Both the position numbers and the translations under genes were made by a program. Positions 48,899 through 57,054 of a stretch of 64,000 nucleotides of DNA are shown piece after piece. The stretch's first letter is position 1; each line of letters opens with the position of its first letter. Origin of the DNA: Burkholderiales bacterium (lineage in GTDB: Bacteria > Pseudomonadota > Gammaproteobacteria > Burkholderiales > Burkholderiaceae_C). The stretch is from positions 62,001 through 126,000 of the forward strand of contig JACRAY010000011.1 of the NCBI GenBank assembly GCA_016213325.1. Reading direction: 5' to 3'. The notes below the pieces were generated by a model. That model was given only the letters and a program-made list of their open reading frames with translations. It was not told where the DNA came from and ran no database searches.

Positions 48899-51556
48899 TC
48901 AATCGGCGAGGGCGCGCGAAACCACCTCGCGCACGTCGTTGCTCAGGTCGGGCTTCGCATCCACGCGCGCGATGGCTTCGCGCGCCGCGTTGCGCAGCGG
49001 CTCGGCCAGCTTCTTCCAGCGGTCGAGCGCCCGCGCCAGGCGCGCCGCCACCTGCGGGTTGATCGCGTCGAGTTCCAGCACGCGGTCGCTCCAGTACACA
49101 TAGCCCGCTGCATCGGCGCGGTGGAAGCCGCCCGGGTTGGCGCTGCAATAGCTGAAGATCAGGCTGCGCGCACGGTTCGGGTTGCGGATGCTGAAGTCGG
49201 GGTGCGACATGAGCTGCTTGACCACGGGCAGCACGTTGCCGCCGCGGTCCGGCGCGCCGGCCTGCAGCGCGAACCACTTGTCGATGACCAGCGCCTCGTG
49301 GCGGAACATCGCGTGGAAGCGCTTGAGAGCCTCTTGCGCCAGCGAATGGCCGCTGATCACCAGTGCCGCCAGCGCATTGAAACGGTCGGTCATGTTGGTG
49401 GCGTCCTTGAAGCGCTGGTAGGCCTTGCCCGGCCACACGGCGTCGCCGCTGGCGCGCGCCGCCAGGCACAGGTGCGTAAGCGCCAGCCCGGCCAGGGCCC
49501 GCTTGCCGCTGGACACCGCGTCGGGCCGGTAGGCGCCGGTGTCCTTGTTCTGCTCGTACGCCCATTCCCAGTCGGCGGCCAGCACTTGCGCAAGCTGCTC
49601 GCGCATGGCTTCGCGCACGCCGTGGATGCGCTGCGGGTCGACCACCGGCAGCTGCTCCGCCAGGTAGGTTTCGGCGGGCAGGGTGAGCACCAGTTCCTTG
49701 AACGCCGGGTCCAGCGCCGGGTGGCGCAGCACGCTGCGCAGCGCGTCGGTGAAGGCGATGTCCAGCCGGATCTCGTTGATCATCAGCGCTTCGCTGTTGA
49801 TGTACGACAGCGCGCGGCCGGTGGCCAGGCGCTGCGCGGCTTCCCACCGGTTGAACGGGTCGCTGTCGTGCGCCAGCAGCGTGATGAGCTGTTCATCCGT
49901 GTACTCGATGTCCAGGATCACGGGCGCGCTGAAACCGCGCAGCAGCGACGGCACCGGCGCCTCGCTGTAGCCGGGGAAGCTGAGCGTCTCGCTCGCTTCC
50001 GTCAGCACATGCATGCCGCTCGTCAGCTCGCGGCCGTCGGCCGCCAGCAGGCCCAGCGCGATCGGGATCACGAAGGGCTGCTTGTCGGTCTGGCCCGGCG
50101 TGGGCGCGCACGACTGCGACAGCGTCAGGTTGTAGATGCCGGAAGCGGCGTCGTAGTGCGGCGTAGCCTTCACGCGCGGGGTGCCGGCCTGCGTGTACCA
50201 GCGCTTGAACAGGTCGAGTTTCTGCGCCAGCTGCGAGTCGGGGTTGGCGTCGGCGATCGCCTGCGCGAAGTCGTCGCAGGTCACCGCGTAACCGTCGTGC
50301 CGCTGGAAGTACAGCTCCATGCCGCGCCGGAAGCCTTCGCGGCCCACCAGCGTCTGCATCATGCGCACCACCTCGGCACCCTTCTCGTAGATGGTGACCG
50401 TGTAGAAGTTGTTGATCTCCAGGTACTGGTCGGGCCGCACCGGGTGCGCCATCGGGCCTGCGTCTTCCGGGAACTGCGCGGTGCGCAGCACGCGCACGTC
50501 CTCGATGCGCTTGACGGCGCGCGCCGACGCTTCGCCGGCCAGGTCCTGGCTGAACTCCTGGTCGCGGAACACCGTCAGGCCTTCCTTCAGCGACAGCTGG
50601 AACCAGTCGCGGCAGGTCACGCGGTTGCCGGTCCAGTTGTGGAAGTACTCGTGGCCCACCACCGACTCGATGTTGGAGAAGTCGACGTCGGTCGCCGTCG
50701 CCTGGCTGGCCAGCACGTACTTGGTGTTGAAGACGTTCAGGCCCTTGTTCTCCATGGCGCCCATGTTGAAGTCGCTGGTGGCGACGATCATGAAGCGCTC
50801 GAGGTCGAGCGACAGGCCGAAGCGCGCCTCGTCCCACGCCACGGAAGCCATCAGCGCGTTCATCGCGTGCTCGGTCTTGTCCAGGTCGCCCGGGCGCACG
50901 TACACCTGCAGCAGGTGTTCCTTGCCGGCGCGCGACAGCACGCGCTGCTCGCGGCACACCAGCTGGCCCGCCACCAGCGCGAACAGGTAGCTGGGCTTGC
51001 GGAACGGGTCGACCCATTTGGCGAAGTGGCGGCCGTCCTCCAGCATGCCCTGTTCCACCAGGTTGCCGTTGGACAGCATCACGGGGTACTTCTGCCGGTC
51101 GCCACGCAGCGTCACCGTGTAGCTGGCCATCACGTCGGGCCGGTCCAGGAAGTAGGTGATGCGGCGGAAGCCCTCGGCCTCGCACTGCGTGAAGAACGAA
51201 TCGTTGCTCACGTACAGGCCCATCAGCTTGGTGTTCTTGGCCGGTGCGCAGGTCGTGAAGATCTCGAGCTCGAACGGGTCTTCGCCTTCGGGCAGGTTCT
51301 CCAGCACGAGCTGGCCGTCTTCGAGCTTGAACGAGGTGCCCTGGCCGTTGACCAGCACGCGCGCCAGGTTCAGCTCCTCGCCGTCCAGCCGCAGGGCCTG
51401 CGCGCCGGCTTGCGCGTTTCGGCGCATGCGCATCTTGTTGAGCACCCGCGTCTTGGCGGGGTCCAGGTCGAAGGTGAGTTCGACGTTGTCGATCCAGAAG
51501 GCCGGCGGCTGGTAGTCGGCGCGGTAGATGACCTTGTTGTGACCTTCACGCAGCAT
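48899..51556 (-). CDS. pepN: Aminopeptidase N
   Basis: 885 aa, the normal PepN length. The exopeptidase motif GAMEN is in '[20 protein letters not shown]'. The zinc site HEYFH is in '[33 protein letters not shown]', where the second Glu is the third ligand. The C-terminal helical alpha-domain is complete, ending at '[12 protein letters not shown]'. It is a cytoplasmic M1 metallopeptidase that removes N-terminal residues from peptides, relevant downstream of the peptide importers. Its start overlaps the HAD gene's stop by 11 bases. Confidence 0.97.
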   Translation of the reverse strand: MLREGHNKVIYRADYQPPAFWIDNVELTFDLDPAKTRVLNKMRMRRNAQAGAQALRLDGEELNLARVLVNGQGTSFKLEDGQLVLENLPEGEDPFELEIFTTCAPAKNTKLMGLYVSNDSFFTQCEAEGFRRITYFLDRPDVMASYTVTLRGDRQKYPVMLSNGNLVEQGMLEDGRHFAKWVDPFRKPSYLFALVAGQLVCREQRVLSRAGKEHLLQVYVRPGDLDKTEHAMNALMASVAWDEARFGLSLDLERFMIVATSDFNMGAMENKGLNVFNTKYVLASQATATDVDFSNIESVVGHEYFHNWTGNRVTCRDWFQLSLKEGLTVFRDQEFSQDLAGEASARAVKRIEDVRVLRTAQFPEDAGPMAHPVRPDQYLEINNFYTVTIYEKGAEVVRMMQTLVGREGFRRGMELYFQRHDGYAVTCDDFAQAIADANPDSQLAQKLDLFKRWYTQAGTPRVKATPHYDAASGIYNLTLSQSCAPTPGQTDKQPFVIPIALGLLAADGRELTSGMHVLTEASETLSFPGYSEAPVPSLLRGFSAPVILDIEYTDEQLITLLAHDSDPFNRWEAAQRLATGRALSYINSEALMINEIRLDIAFTDALRSVLRHPALDPAFKELVLTLPAETYLAEQLPVVDPQRIHGVREAMREQLAQVLAADWEWAYEQNKDTGAYRPDAVSSGKRALAGLALTHLCLAARASGDAVWPGKAYQRFKDATNMTDRFNALAALVISGHSLAQEALKRFHAMFRHEALVIDKWFALQAGAPDRGGNVLPVVKQLMSHPDFSIRNPNRARSLIFSYCSANPGGFHRADAAGYVYWSDRVLELDAINPQVAARLARALDRWKKLAEPLRNAAREAIARVDAKPDLSNDVREVVSRALAD

Positions 51557-52214
51557 CGATTGTCTCCAGGAAGTTCGAGTCCATCAGTTCGTGGAAGTCG
51601 CGCACCTGCGCGATCACGTGGGGGCCGGCGAGTTCATCGGCGCCATGCGACGTGCACACGGCGACGGCGCGCATGCCGGCGCGGCGCGCCGCTTCGATGC
51701 CGAAGGGCGCGTCTTCGAAAACGACGCATTGGGCCGGTGCCAGGGCGAGGCGGCGCGCGGCTTCGAGGAAGAGGGCGGGGTCGGGCTTGCCCGGCAGGCC
51801 TTCGTCGCCGCCGACGATGGTGTCGGGCGGCAGCGGCAACTTCAGGTGCTGCAGCACGAAGGCGATGTTGTGCCGGTCGCCCGCGGTCCCCACGGCGATC
51901 TTCAGGCCACGCTGGCGCGCGCGCGAAGCGAAGGCGCGAAAGCCCGCGACTTCGGTGAACACCGGTGCGAACAGTTCGCGGTATACGCCTTCCTTCTCGG
52001 CGATCAGTTCGAGGCAGCGCGCTTCGGGCGTGCCGGCGCCGAACAGCTCGCGGATGCATTCGACGCCGTTGCGGCCGGTGGTGCGCCGCAGGACCTCATC
52101 GATGGGCATCGCGATGCCGTGGCGGCGCGTGAACTCGCCCCAACTTCGCGCGTGGAACGGCATGGAGTCGACCATGGTGCCGTCCATGTCGAACAGAAGT
52201 CCAGCTACGCTCAT
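51546..52214 (-). CDS. HAD-superfamily phosphatase (beta-phosphoglucomutase-like)
   Basis: 222 aa. HAD motif I 'LLFDMDGTMVDSMPFHARSW', motif II Thr in 'KIAVGTAGD', motif III Lys in 'GLPGKPDPALF', motif IV 'CVVFEDAPFGIEAARRAGM'. The 'VDSMPFHARSW' cap start is typical of the beta-phosphoglucomutase/sugar phosphatase branch. It acts on small phosphorylated metabolites in the cytoplasm. It shares a TGATG junction with prfB and overlaps pepN. Confidence 0.9.
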   Translation of the reverse strand: MSVAGLLFDMDGTMVDSMPFHARSWGEFTRRHGIAMPIDEVLRRTTGRNGVECIRELFGAGTPEARCLELIAEKEGVYRELFAPVFTEVAGFRAFASRARQRGLKIAVGTAGDRHNIAFVLQHLKLPLPPDTIVGGDEGLPGKPDPALFLEAARRLALAPAQCVVFEDAPFGIEAARRAGMRAVAVCTSHGADELAGPHVIAQVRDFHELMDSNFLETIDAA

Positions 52215-53318
52215 CACACGCCCTGCTTCAGCGAAGCCTCGATGAACACATCGAGGTCGCCGTCCAGCACCTTCTGCGTCGCCGATATCTCCACGCCGGT
52301 GCGCAGGTCCTTGATGCGGCTGTTGTCCAGCACGTAGCTGCGGATCTGGTGGCCCCAGCCCACGTCGGTCTTGGTGTCTTCCAGCTTCTGCTGCGCTTCC
52401 AGGCGCTTGCGCATCTCGAAGTCGTACAGGCGCGAGCGCAGGCGCTTCCAGGCGACATCGCGGTTGCTGTGCTGGCTGCGGCTGTCCTGGCACTGCACCA
52501 CGATGTTGGTGGGGATGTGCGTGAGGCGCACCGCCGAGTCGGTCTTGTTGATGTGCTGGCCGCCCGCGCCGGACGCTCGGTAGGTGTCCACTCGCACGTC
52601 CGCCGGGTTGATATCGATTTCGATCGAGTCGTCGATCTCGGGATAGACGAACACCGACGCGAAGCTGGTGTGCCGCCCGCCCGACGAATCGAACGGCGAC
52701 TTGCGCACCAGGCGGTGCACGCCGGTCTCGGTGCGCAGCAGGCCGAACGCGTAGTCGCCTTCGATCTTGAGCGTGGCGCTCTTGATGCCGGCGACGTCGC
52801 CCGGTGTCTCGTCCTCGACCGTGTACTTGAAGCCCTTGCGCTCGGCGTACTTGATGTACTGGCGCATCAGCATCGACGCCCAGTCGCACGCTTCGGTGCC
52901 GCCGGCGCCCGCCTGCAGGTCGAGGAAGCAGTTGTTGGGGTCCGCCGGCTGGTTGAACATGCGCCGGAACTCGAGGTCCTTGACGATGGCTTCGAGCTTG
53001 GCGGCCTCGGCCTCGATGGTCGCCAGGCCGGCCTGGTCGCCTTCTTCCTTGCTCATCTCGTACAGCTCGAGGTTGTCCGACAGCTCGCGCTCGAGGTTCT
53101 GCAGCGTGAGCACCACGCCGTCCAGCTGCTTTTTTTCCTTGCCCAGCTCCTGGGCCTTCTTCGGGTCGTTCCAGACTGCCGGGTCTTCCAGCGCGGCGGT
53201 GACGGTCCTCAGCCGCTCCGATTTGGCATCGAAGTCAAAGATACCCCCGGAGGTCGGCGGTGCGGGACTGGAGGTCGGCCAGGGTGGTGCCGATCAGGTT
53301 GATTTGTTCTGCGTCCAT
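52214..53318 (-). CDS. prfB: Peptide chain release factor 2 (programmed +1 frameshift)
   Basis: 367 aa when read through a +1 frameshift. The first segment starts at ATG 53318 (AGGA upstream), reads '[19 protein letters not shown]...LRGYL' and stops at TGA 53237-53235. Skipping one base continues in the frame that runs to 52214; 1105 bases minus one give exactly 368 codons. The RF2 recognition tripeptide SPF ('[14 protein letters not shown]') and the hydrolysis motif GGQ ('[17 protein letters not shown]') are intact. RF2 ends translation at UGA and UAA. Gene finders that ignore the shift will annotate a truncated ~300-aa product. Confidence 0.97.
53235..53251 (-). promoter_or_regulatory. prfB autoregulatory +1 frameshift site
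   Basis: The minus strand reads CGGGGGTATCTTTGAC. A Shine-Dalgarno-like GGGGG sits just ahead of CTT-TGA, as in E. coli prfB. Low RF2 slows termination at the internal UGA and promotes slippage, so the factor controls its own synthesis. Confidence 0.95.
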
Positions 53319-53380
53319 TGCGGGATTCCTTGTGAACCGGGAATTCTCGCACTTCTGGCGGGTTGCCTGCTTTGCCCTCG

Positions 53381-53413
53381 TCATTCCCGCGTAGGCGGGG
53401 ACCCAGAGCTTCC
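53381..53413. repeat. Palindromic intergenic repeat downstream of the prfB start region
   Basis: TCATTCCCGCGTAGGCGGGG followed by ACCCAGAGCTTCC. Nearly identical to the reverse complement of 19322-19357. It lies directly before hairpin element copy 1. Confidence 0.7.
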
Positions 53414-53430
53414 TCTCAAGCGCTCCGGGA

Positions 53431-53533
53431 CCAGCCGCAGGGGGTACCCTGTTGCGCGAATGTCCCCCGCTGACGCGGCCGCGGCCGCTGGCTCCTCCTT
53501 TATTTCGCGCAACAGGGTACCCCCTGCGGCTGG
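53431..53533 (-). repeat. Long hairpin element, copy 1 (pair 1, arm type GCAGG)
   Basis: A perfect 30-bp inverted repeat (53431-53460 and 53504-53533) encloses a 43-base core (53461-53503). The arm contains GGGGGTACCCTGTTGCGCGAA and, at its outer end, CCAGCCGCA. The core carries a NotI/SacII-like GCGGCCGCGGCCGC. Orientation is opposite to copies 2 and 4; minus is defined here as the strand opposite to that reading AAATAAAGG. All frames are open through it, so spurious ORFs cross it. Confidence 0.9.
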
Positions 53534-53869
53534 CCCCTCCGGGGCGTGGAATGCGAGAGGGTGGCTCGGCTATGAGGTGGATCGTCGTTGACTGCAGGGG
53601 CCGATGAGCCAGATGAGGCGTGGCCGGAAACGGTCGATTGCGGACTGCGCGATGCTGGTGCGCGGCAGAGAATCTGGCGGGAGATGAAGGTCGGGAGACG
53701 CGCCTGATCGGCCAAATGCGGCGAAAGCGCATGAGGAACTGCTTGCGAAACTTCAGGATGCCTTTCGGGAACTGAAGCGGAAGGACGCGGAAGCTAGTGG
53801 GCCAGACTAGGAGACCAGCCGTAGACCGTCGAAATTGGCCGTTGGCGCGAGTGGCGCTAACATTCCCGC
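53534..53869. other. Gene-free stretch with a possible degraded coding tail
   Basis: Between repeat copy 1 and the next ORF no complete gene is seen. From 53688 to 53811 one plus-strand frame is open and ends in the plausible coiled-coil-like tail 'AHEELLAKLQDAFRELKRKD'. The same frame has a stop just upstream (53685-53687), and there is no start or ribosome site. It could be the remnant of a gene broken when the repeats arrived; the evidence is thin. Confidence 0.3.
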
Positions 53870-54601
53870 ATGAGGATCGCCGAGCACGTTGGGTACGCGA
53901 TTGACCACATGGAGCAAGGCAAGTTCGATCCCGCCTTGCTTCACGCTTGTATCGCGATTGACGCGACCGCAAAGCGGCTCTACCCCACCGAGAAGAGGGT
54001 CCGTGTTCGATACGTCAGGTGTCTGCGCGATTACTACTGGCTGATTGAGCCGATGCTCGGTGCAGGCATCAATCTTGTCGATACCAAGTGGGGCAACGTC
54101 CCGCTGTCGCGCACGCCAACCCCGGATTGGGCCGAGGTGGTCTACGAGATTTTCAGATGCAGCCACGCTCACGGGGATGAAGTGCCGCCGGAGTTCTCTG
54201 TCGAGCCGCTGCCCGGACAGTTCCAGCACCGTTGGCGCTTTGGCAGGGGCGAGCTGCACATGCCGACGACCGTCGTGTTCGCGCTCATCGGGGTTGCCGT
54301 TGTCGCGCGAGTCAACGAGCGCGAGAAGATCCACAAGCTGGGCACGTACTACCTGACCCTCGGTCGCGGAAAGTACATCGTCGATGAGTGGTGGGGTCGA
54401 GAGGACGACTTCCGCCCGATTGCAGATAAGGAAAATCAGGTCCGCGTGACGATTGAAGGGCTCACCCCCGAAGGGTGGGCAGAGGAAGGCCCGAGCGGAG
54501 GCTTTGCGGTGATTCAACCGGGGTACGAGGACATGTACGAGCGGGCGAAGGCGGAGGCCATGCCACCCGCCGAAGGAGCCCGCTCGGAGCCCCCTCAGTG
54601 A
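53870..54601 (+). CDS. Uncharacterised protein with HEPN-like RxxxxH motif
   Basis: 243 aa; the ATG is at 53870 without a clear ribosome site. The family is not recognised. The first ~110 residues look helical: 'HVGYAIDHMEQGKFDPALLHACIAIDATAKRL' and then 'YEIFRCSHAHGDEVPPEF'. R-C-S-H-A-H has the R-x4-H spacing of HEPN RNases, and the preceding helical layout also fits, but one motif is weak evidence. The second half ('RGKYIVDEWWGREDDF', 'VRVTIEGLTPEGW') is mixed. The ORF is bracketed by the two inverted copies of the hairpin element, which suggests acquired DNA. Confidence 0.65.
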   Translation: MRIAEHVGYAIDHMEQGKFDPALLHACIAIDATAKRLYPTEKRVRVRYVRCLRDYYWLIEPMLGAGINLVDTKWGNVPLSRTPTPDWAEVVYEIFRCSHAHGDEVPPEFSVEPLPGQFQHRWRFGRGELHMPTTVVFALIGVAVVARVNEREKIHKLGTYYLTLGRGKYIVDEWWGREDDFRPIADKENQVRVTIEGLTPEGWAEEGPSGGFAVIQPGYEDMYERAKAEAMPPAEGARSEPPQ

Positions 54602-54856
54602 TCGCCAGCCTACTTGAAACACTCCTTTCCCTTCGCGTCCAGTACGGTTGTTCCAATTTTTTAGCGCGGTTCCGCGGTAGTTCAGCATCTGCGGTGCAGA
54701 CCTCTGTATCACTGCATGTTGAGGTGAGGTCGAGCGACTCTCGCGAGTGCTAAAACTGGGACCCAGTGCATGGGCAAGGCTCGTCAACAGGTCAGCCAGG
54801 TCAAGTGAGCTGAGAGAGGCTTCCGCCATCAATCTCGAAAGGAGGACGCTGTCCTC
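54602..54856. other. Gene-free stretch
   Basis: No ORF with convincing coding character or similarity is seen between the HEPN-like ORF and repeat copy 2. Base composition is less GC-rich than in the neighbouring genes (for example the TTGTTCCAATTTTTTAGCG stretch near 54650), which fits foreign or decayed sequence. Confidence 0.4.
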
Positions 54857-54984
54857 GCACGCCACTCCCCGCAGGGACCAGTCGCAGGGGGTACCCTGTT
54901 GCGCGAAATAAAGGAGGAGCCAGCGGCCGCGGCCGCGTCAGCGGGGGACATTCGCGCAACAGGGTACCCCCTGCGGCTGGTCCC
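54857..54984 (+). repeat. Long hairpin element, copy 2 (pair 1, arm type GCAGG)
   Basis: Arms 54874-54907 and 54951-54984 are inverted over 34 bp with one T-G wobble. The 43-base core (54908-54950) is the exact reverse complement of the copy 1 core. A 15-base outer flank GCACGCCACTCCCCG (54857-54871) recurs at copy 4. The right outer end CTGGTCCCGGA mirrors the left outer end of copy 1, so copies 1 and 2 form an inverted pair around the 53870 ORF. Confidence 0.9.
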
Positions 54985-55017
54985 GGAACGAGAAGCAGCG
55001 GTGGTGCCGCTCTAAGG

Positions 55018-55045
55018 TGGATTGCGGGTCAAGCCCGCAATGACA
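55018..55045. repeat. Short palindrome (GCGGG...CCCGC family)
   Basis: TGGATTGCGGGTCAAGCCCG then CAATGACA. It is the reverse-orientation relative of 58797-58823 (CATCCCGGGCTTGACCCGGG). It lies just past the 3' end of the DUF2927-type gene, where it may act as a transcript-end hairpin. Confidence 0.6.
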
Positions 55046-55047
55046 AA

Positions 55048-55974
55048 TCATCGGAAAGCACCCAACCGCGACTGCGCCGGCCGGTTGCCCGCGCTCGCCG
55101 CACGCCGCAGCCACTTCTGCGCCTGGCTCGTGTCCTGGGCCACCGTGGTGCCTTCTAGGTAGGCGATGCCGAGGAAGTAGCTCATCTCGGTGCGGCCGAA
55201 CTTCACGCCGTCCACCGTCCACTTGCCGGAACGCTTCACCACCGTCGGCACGTCACCGCCGCCGTCGGCGAAGGCGCGCATCTGCTCGATGGTGCTGTTG
55301 AAGAACCTCTCGCGCGCTTTCGCGGCCACGGCCCTCTCGGGCAAGGTCCTGATCAGCTCGTCGGCCAGCACGGGCAGCGCCTCGAAGGGCGTCATGCCGC
55401 CACGCATGTTGGGCGAGTACCAGGCGCGCAGCATCACGCGGTCCAGCGGCAGCAGCGCGTCGGTGCGCCCGGGAAAGTAGCTCAGGACCGTCTTGCCGGC
55501 GGGATGGCCGCGCACGCCCATGACGTGCATGGCTTCGTGATATGCGCAGCGCGCTGCGTCCCTGGAGCGCATCTGCACGGCGGCCGAGTCGATGGATCTT
55601 TCGGTAGCGAAGTTCAGGAAGGTCACGCAGGGCTGCACGTCTTCCAGCGTGTTGTCGGGCGTGATCTCGACGCTCAGGTTGGCGACCTGCGCCGCGTCGG
55701 GCCGGTCGCTCACGTCCACCAGCTTCACGCCGGCTTCGTCAGCCACGGAGCGAAGCGCCCGCAGGGTGTATTCCTTGTGCAGTGCCAGGTCGATGCCGGT
55801 CACACGCACGCGGATGTCCTGCTCCCAGCGCACCAGCCGGGTGGGCGTGCCGCTCTGGTGCCACAGCACTTCCCACATGGTGCCCATGCCTTGCTCGAAC
55901 TCTTCCGCAGTTCCGGCAAACACAGGACCGGCCACCGCGGCCGCAAGGAGGGCCGTCACACCCAACTTCCTCAT
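55048..55974 (-). CDS. Exported DUF2927-like zinc-binding protein with Sel1-type tail
   Basis: 308 aa; signal peptide 'LGVTALLAAAVAGPVFAG'. Residues 146-157 read HEAMHVMGVRGH: an HExxH zinc motif with glycine and a third histidine, one residue further out than in strict metzincins. Sequence before it ('DNTLEDVQPCVTFLNF') resembles DUF2927 proteins. The end 'YFLGIAYLEGTTVAQDTSQAQKWLRRAASAGN' is a single Sel1-type repeat. It is a likely periplasmic metallopeptidase or a derivative. Monocistronic; the role is unknown. Confidence 0.75.
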   Translation of the reverse strand: MRKLGVTALLAAAVAGPVFAGTAEEFEQGMGTMWEVLWHQSGTPTRLVRWEQDIRVRVTGIDLALHKEYTLRALRSVADEAGVKLVDVSDRPDAAQVANLSVEITPDNTLEDVQPCVTFLNFATERSIDSAAVQMRSRDAARCAYHEAMHVMGVRGHPAGKTVLSYFPGRTDALLPLDRVMLRAWYSPNMRGGMTPFEALPVLADELIRTLPERAVAAKARERFFNSTIEQMRAFADGGGDVPTVVKRSGKWTVDGVKFGRTEMSYFLGIAYLEGTTVAQDTSQAQKWLRRAASAGNRPAQSRLGAFR

Positions 55975-56121
55975 GAGTCACCCCTATCGAATTCGAAATG
56001 GAGTGTGGGGTAGGACACCTCCTACGGCAAGGGGTGTTACCCATCCGCCGGGACACGAGGGCGCGCTCGCGGAAAAATTCACGCAATCTGGCCCGCCGCC
56101 CCCCGGGAAAGAGCTGCCGAG

Positions 56122-57030
56122 CTAGGAATCGCGCACGAAGTCCTCGATGAGCCGGGCCAGCTCGGCGGGCTGGTCGTGGTGCAGCATGTGGGCCGCGTTG
56201 TCGATGATTGTCCTACGCAGGTCGGCCACGGATTTCAGTCGTTCGTGGTACTCCGCCAGCGTGAAACGGCCCTGCCACCAGCCCTGCAGGCTGTCGTGGC
56301 TGGCTTCGACGCAGAGCGTGGGCGCGGTGATGGCCTTGTAGAGCTCCAGCACCTCATCCACGCGGTAGATGTTGGCGTTGATGATCTTGTGCGCTTCGTG
56401 GCCCAGGATGTGCCAGCGCCCGTCGGCTTCCTGCCTGGACCAGTGCTGCGCCAGCCATTCGGCCTTGTCGCGCGTCAGGCGGTGGTTGGTCTTCATCAGG
56501 CGGCCCACCACGCCTTCGGGCGAGTCGTAGGCCTTCATCGCCAGGCCGCCGCGGTGGTAGTCCTTCAGCGCGTCCATCCACTTCGCGTAGCGGCCCGGCG
56601 CCTGCGACGGCTTGGTGGCGGGCATGCCGAAGCCTTCCAGGTTCACCAGCTTGCGCACGCGCGACGGGCGCGCGCCGGCATACAGCATGGCCACATTGCC
56701 GCCCATGCTGTGGCCCACCAGGTCCACCGGCGCATCGCCTGCATAGTGATCCAGCAGGAAGTCCAGGTCGGCCAGGTAGTCGGGGAACCAGTAGTTGTCG
56801 GTGTCGGGCGTTTCCGTCAGGCCATAACCGCGCCAATCCGGCGCGATCACGTAGTGGTCCTGCGCGAACTCGTCGACGACGAATTGGAACGACGCACCGA
56901 TGTCCATCCAGCCGTGCACCATCACGAGCGGCGCGACACCGGGCCGCGGCTCGCCCCACACCCACACGTGGTACTTCAGGGTGCGGATCGGGACAAACTC
57001 GCTGCGGGGGGTGCGCCGTGCTTGGTACAT
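56122..57030 (-). CDS. Alpha/beta hydrolase
   Basis: 302 aa. Oxyanion region 'VMVHGWMDIGASFQ', nucleophile elbow 'DLVGHSMGGNVAMLYAGARPS' (Ser in GHSMG), and the C-terminal His in 'IIDNAAHMLHHDQP'. These complete a Ser-Asp-His triad. The family includes epoxide hydrolases, haloalkane dehalogenases and carboxylesterases; the 'DWRGYGLTE' stretch does not decide among them. No signal peptide. It diverges from the acyl-CoA synthetase with about 24 bases between starts. Confidence 0.9.
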   Translation of the reverse strand: MYQARRTPRSEFVPIRTLKYHVWVWGEPRPGVAPLVMVHGWMDIGASFQFVVDEFAQDHYVIAPDWRGYGLTETPDTDNYWFPDYLADLDFLLDHYAGDAPVDLVGHSMGGNVAMLYAGARPSRVRKLVNLEGFGMPATKPSQAPGRYAKWMDALKDYHRGGLAMKAYDSPEGVVGRLMKTNHRLTRDKAEWLAQHWSRQEADGRWHILGHEAHKIINANIYRVDEVLELYKAITAPTLCVEASHDSLQGWWQGRFTLAEYHERLKSVADLRRTIIDNAAHMLHHDQPAELARLIEDFVRDS

Positions 57031-57054
57031 TCAACTCATCATAAGGAGTTCCCC

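Noticed and set aside
48872..51958. 1028-aa plus-strand frame opposite pepN
   Set aside because: Composition is His/Gln/Arg/Val-rich shadow sequence, and pepN carries GAMEN and HExxH.
52214..53116. Truncated 300-aa release factor starting at an internal codon
   Set aside because: The frameshift site and upstream 27 codons restore the standard 367-aa RF2.
54475..54753. 92-aa plus-strand ORF overlapping the end of the HEPN-like gene
   Set aside because: No ribosome site, no recognisable motif, and mostly an alternative frame of the real gene and its 3' flank.
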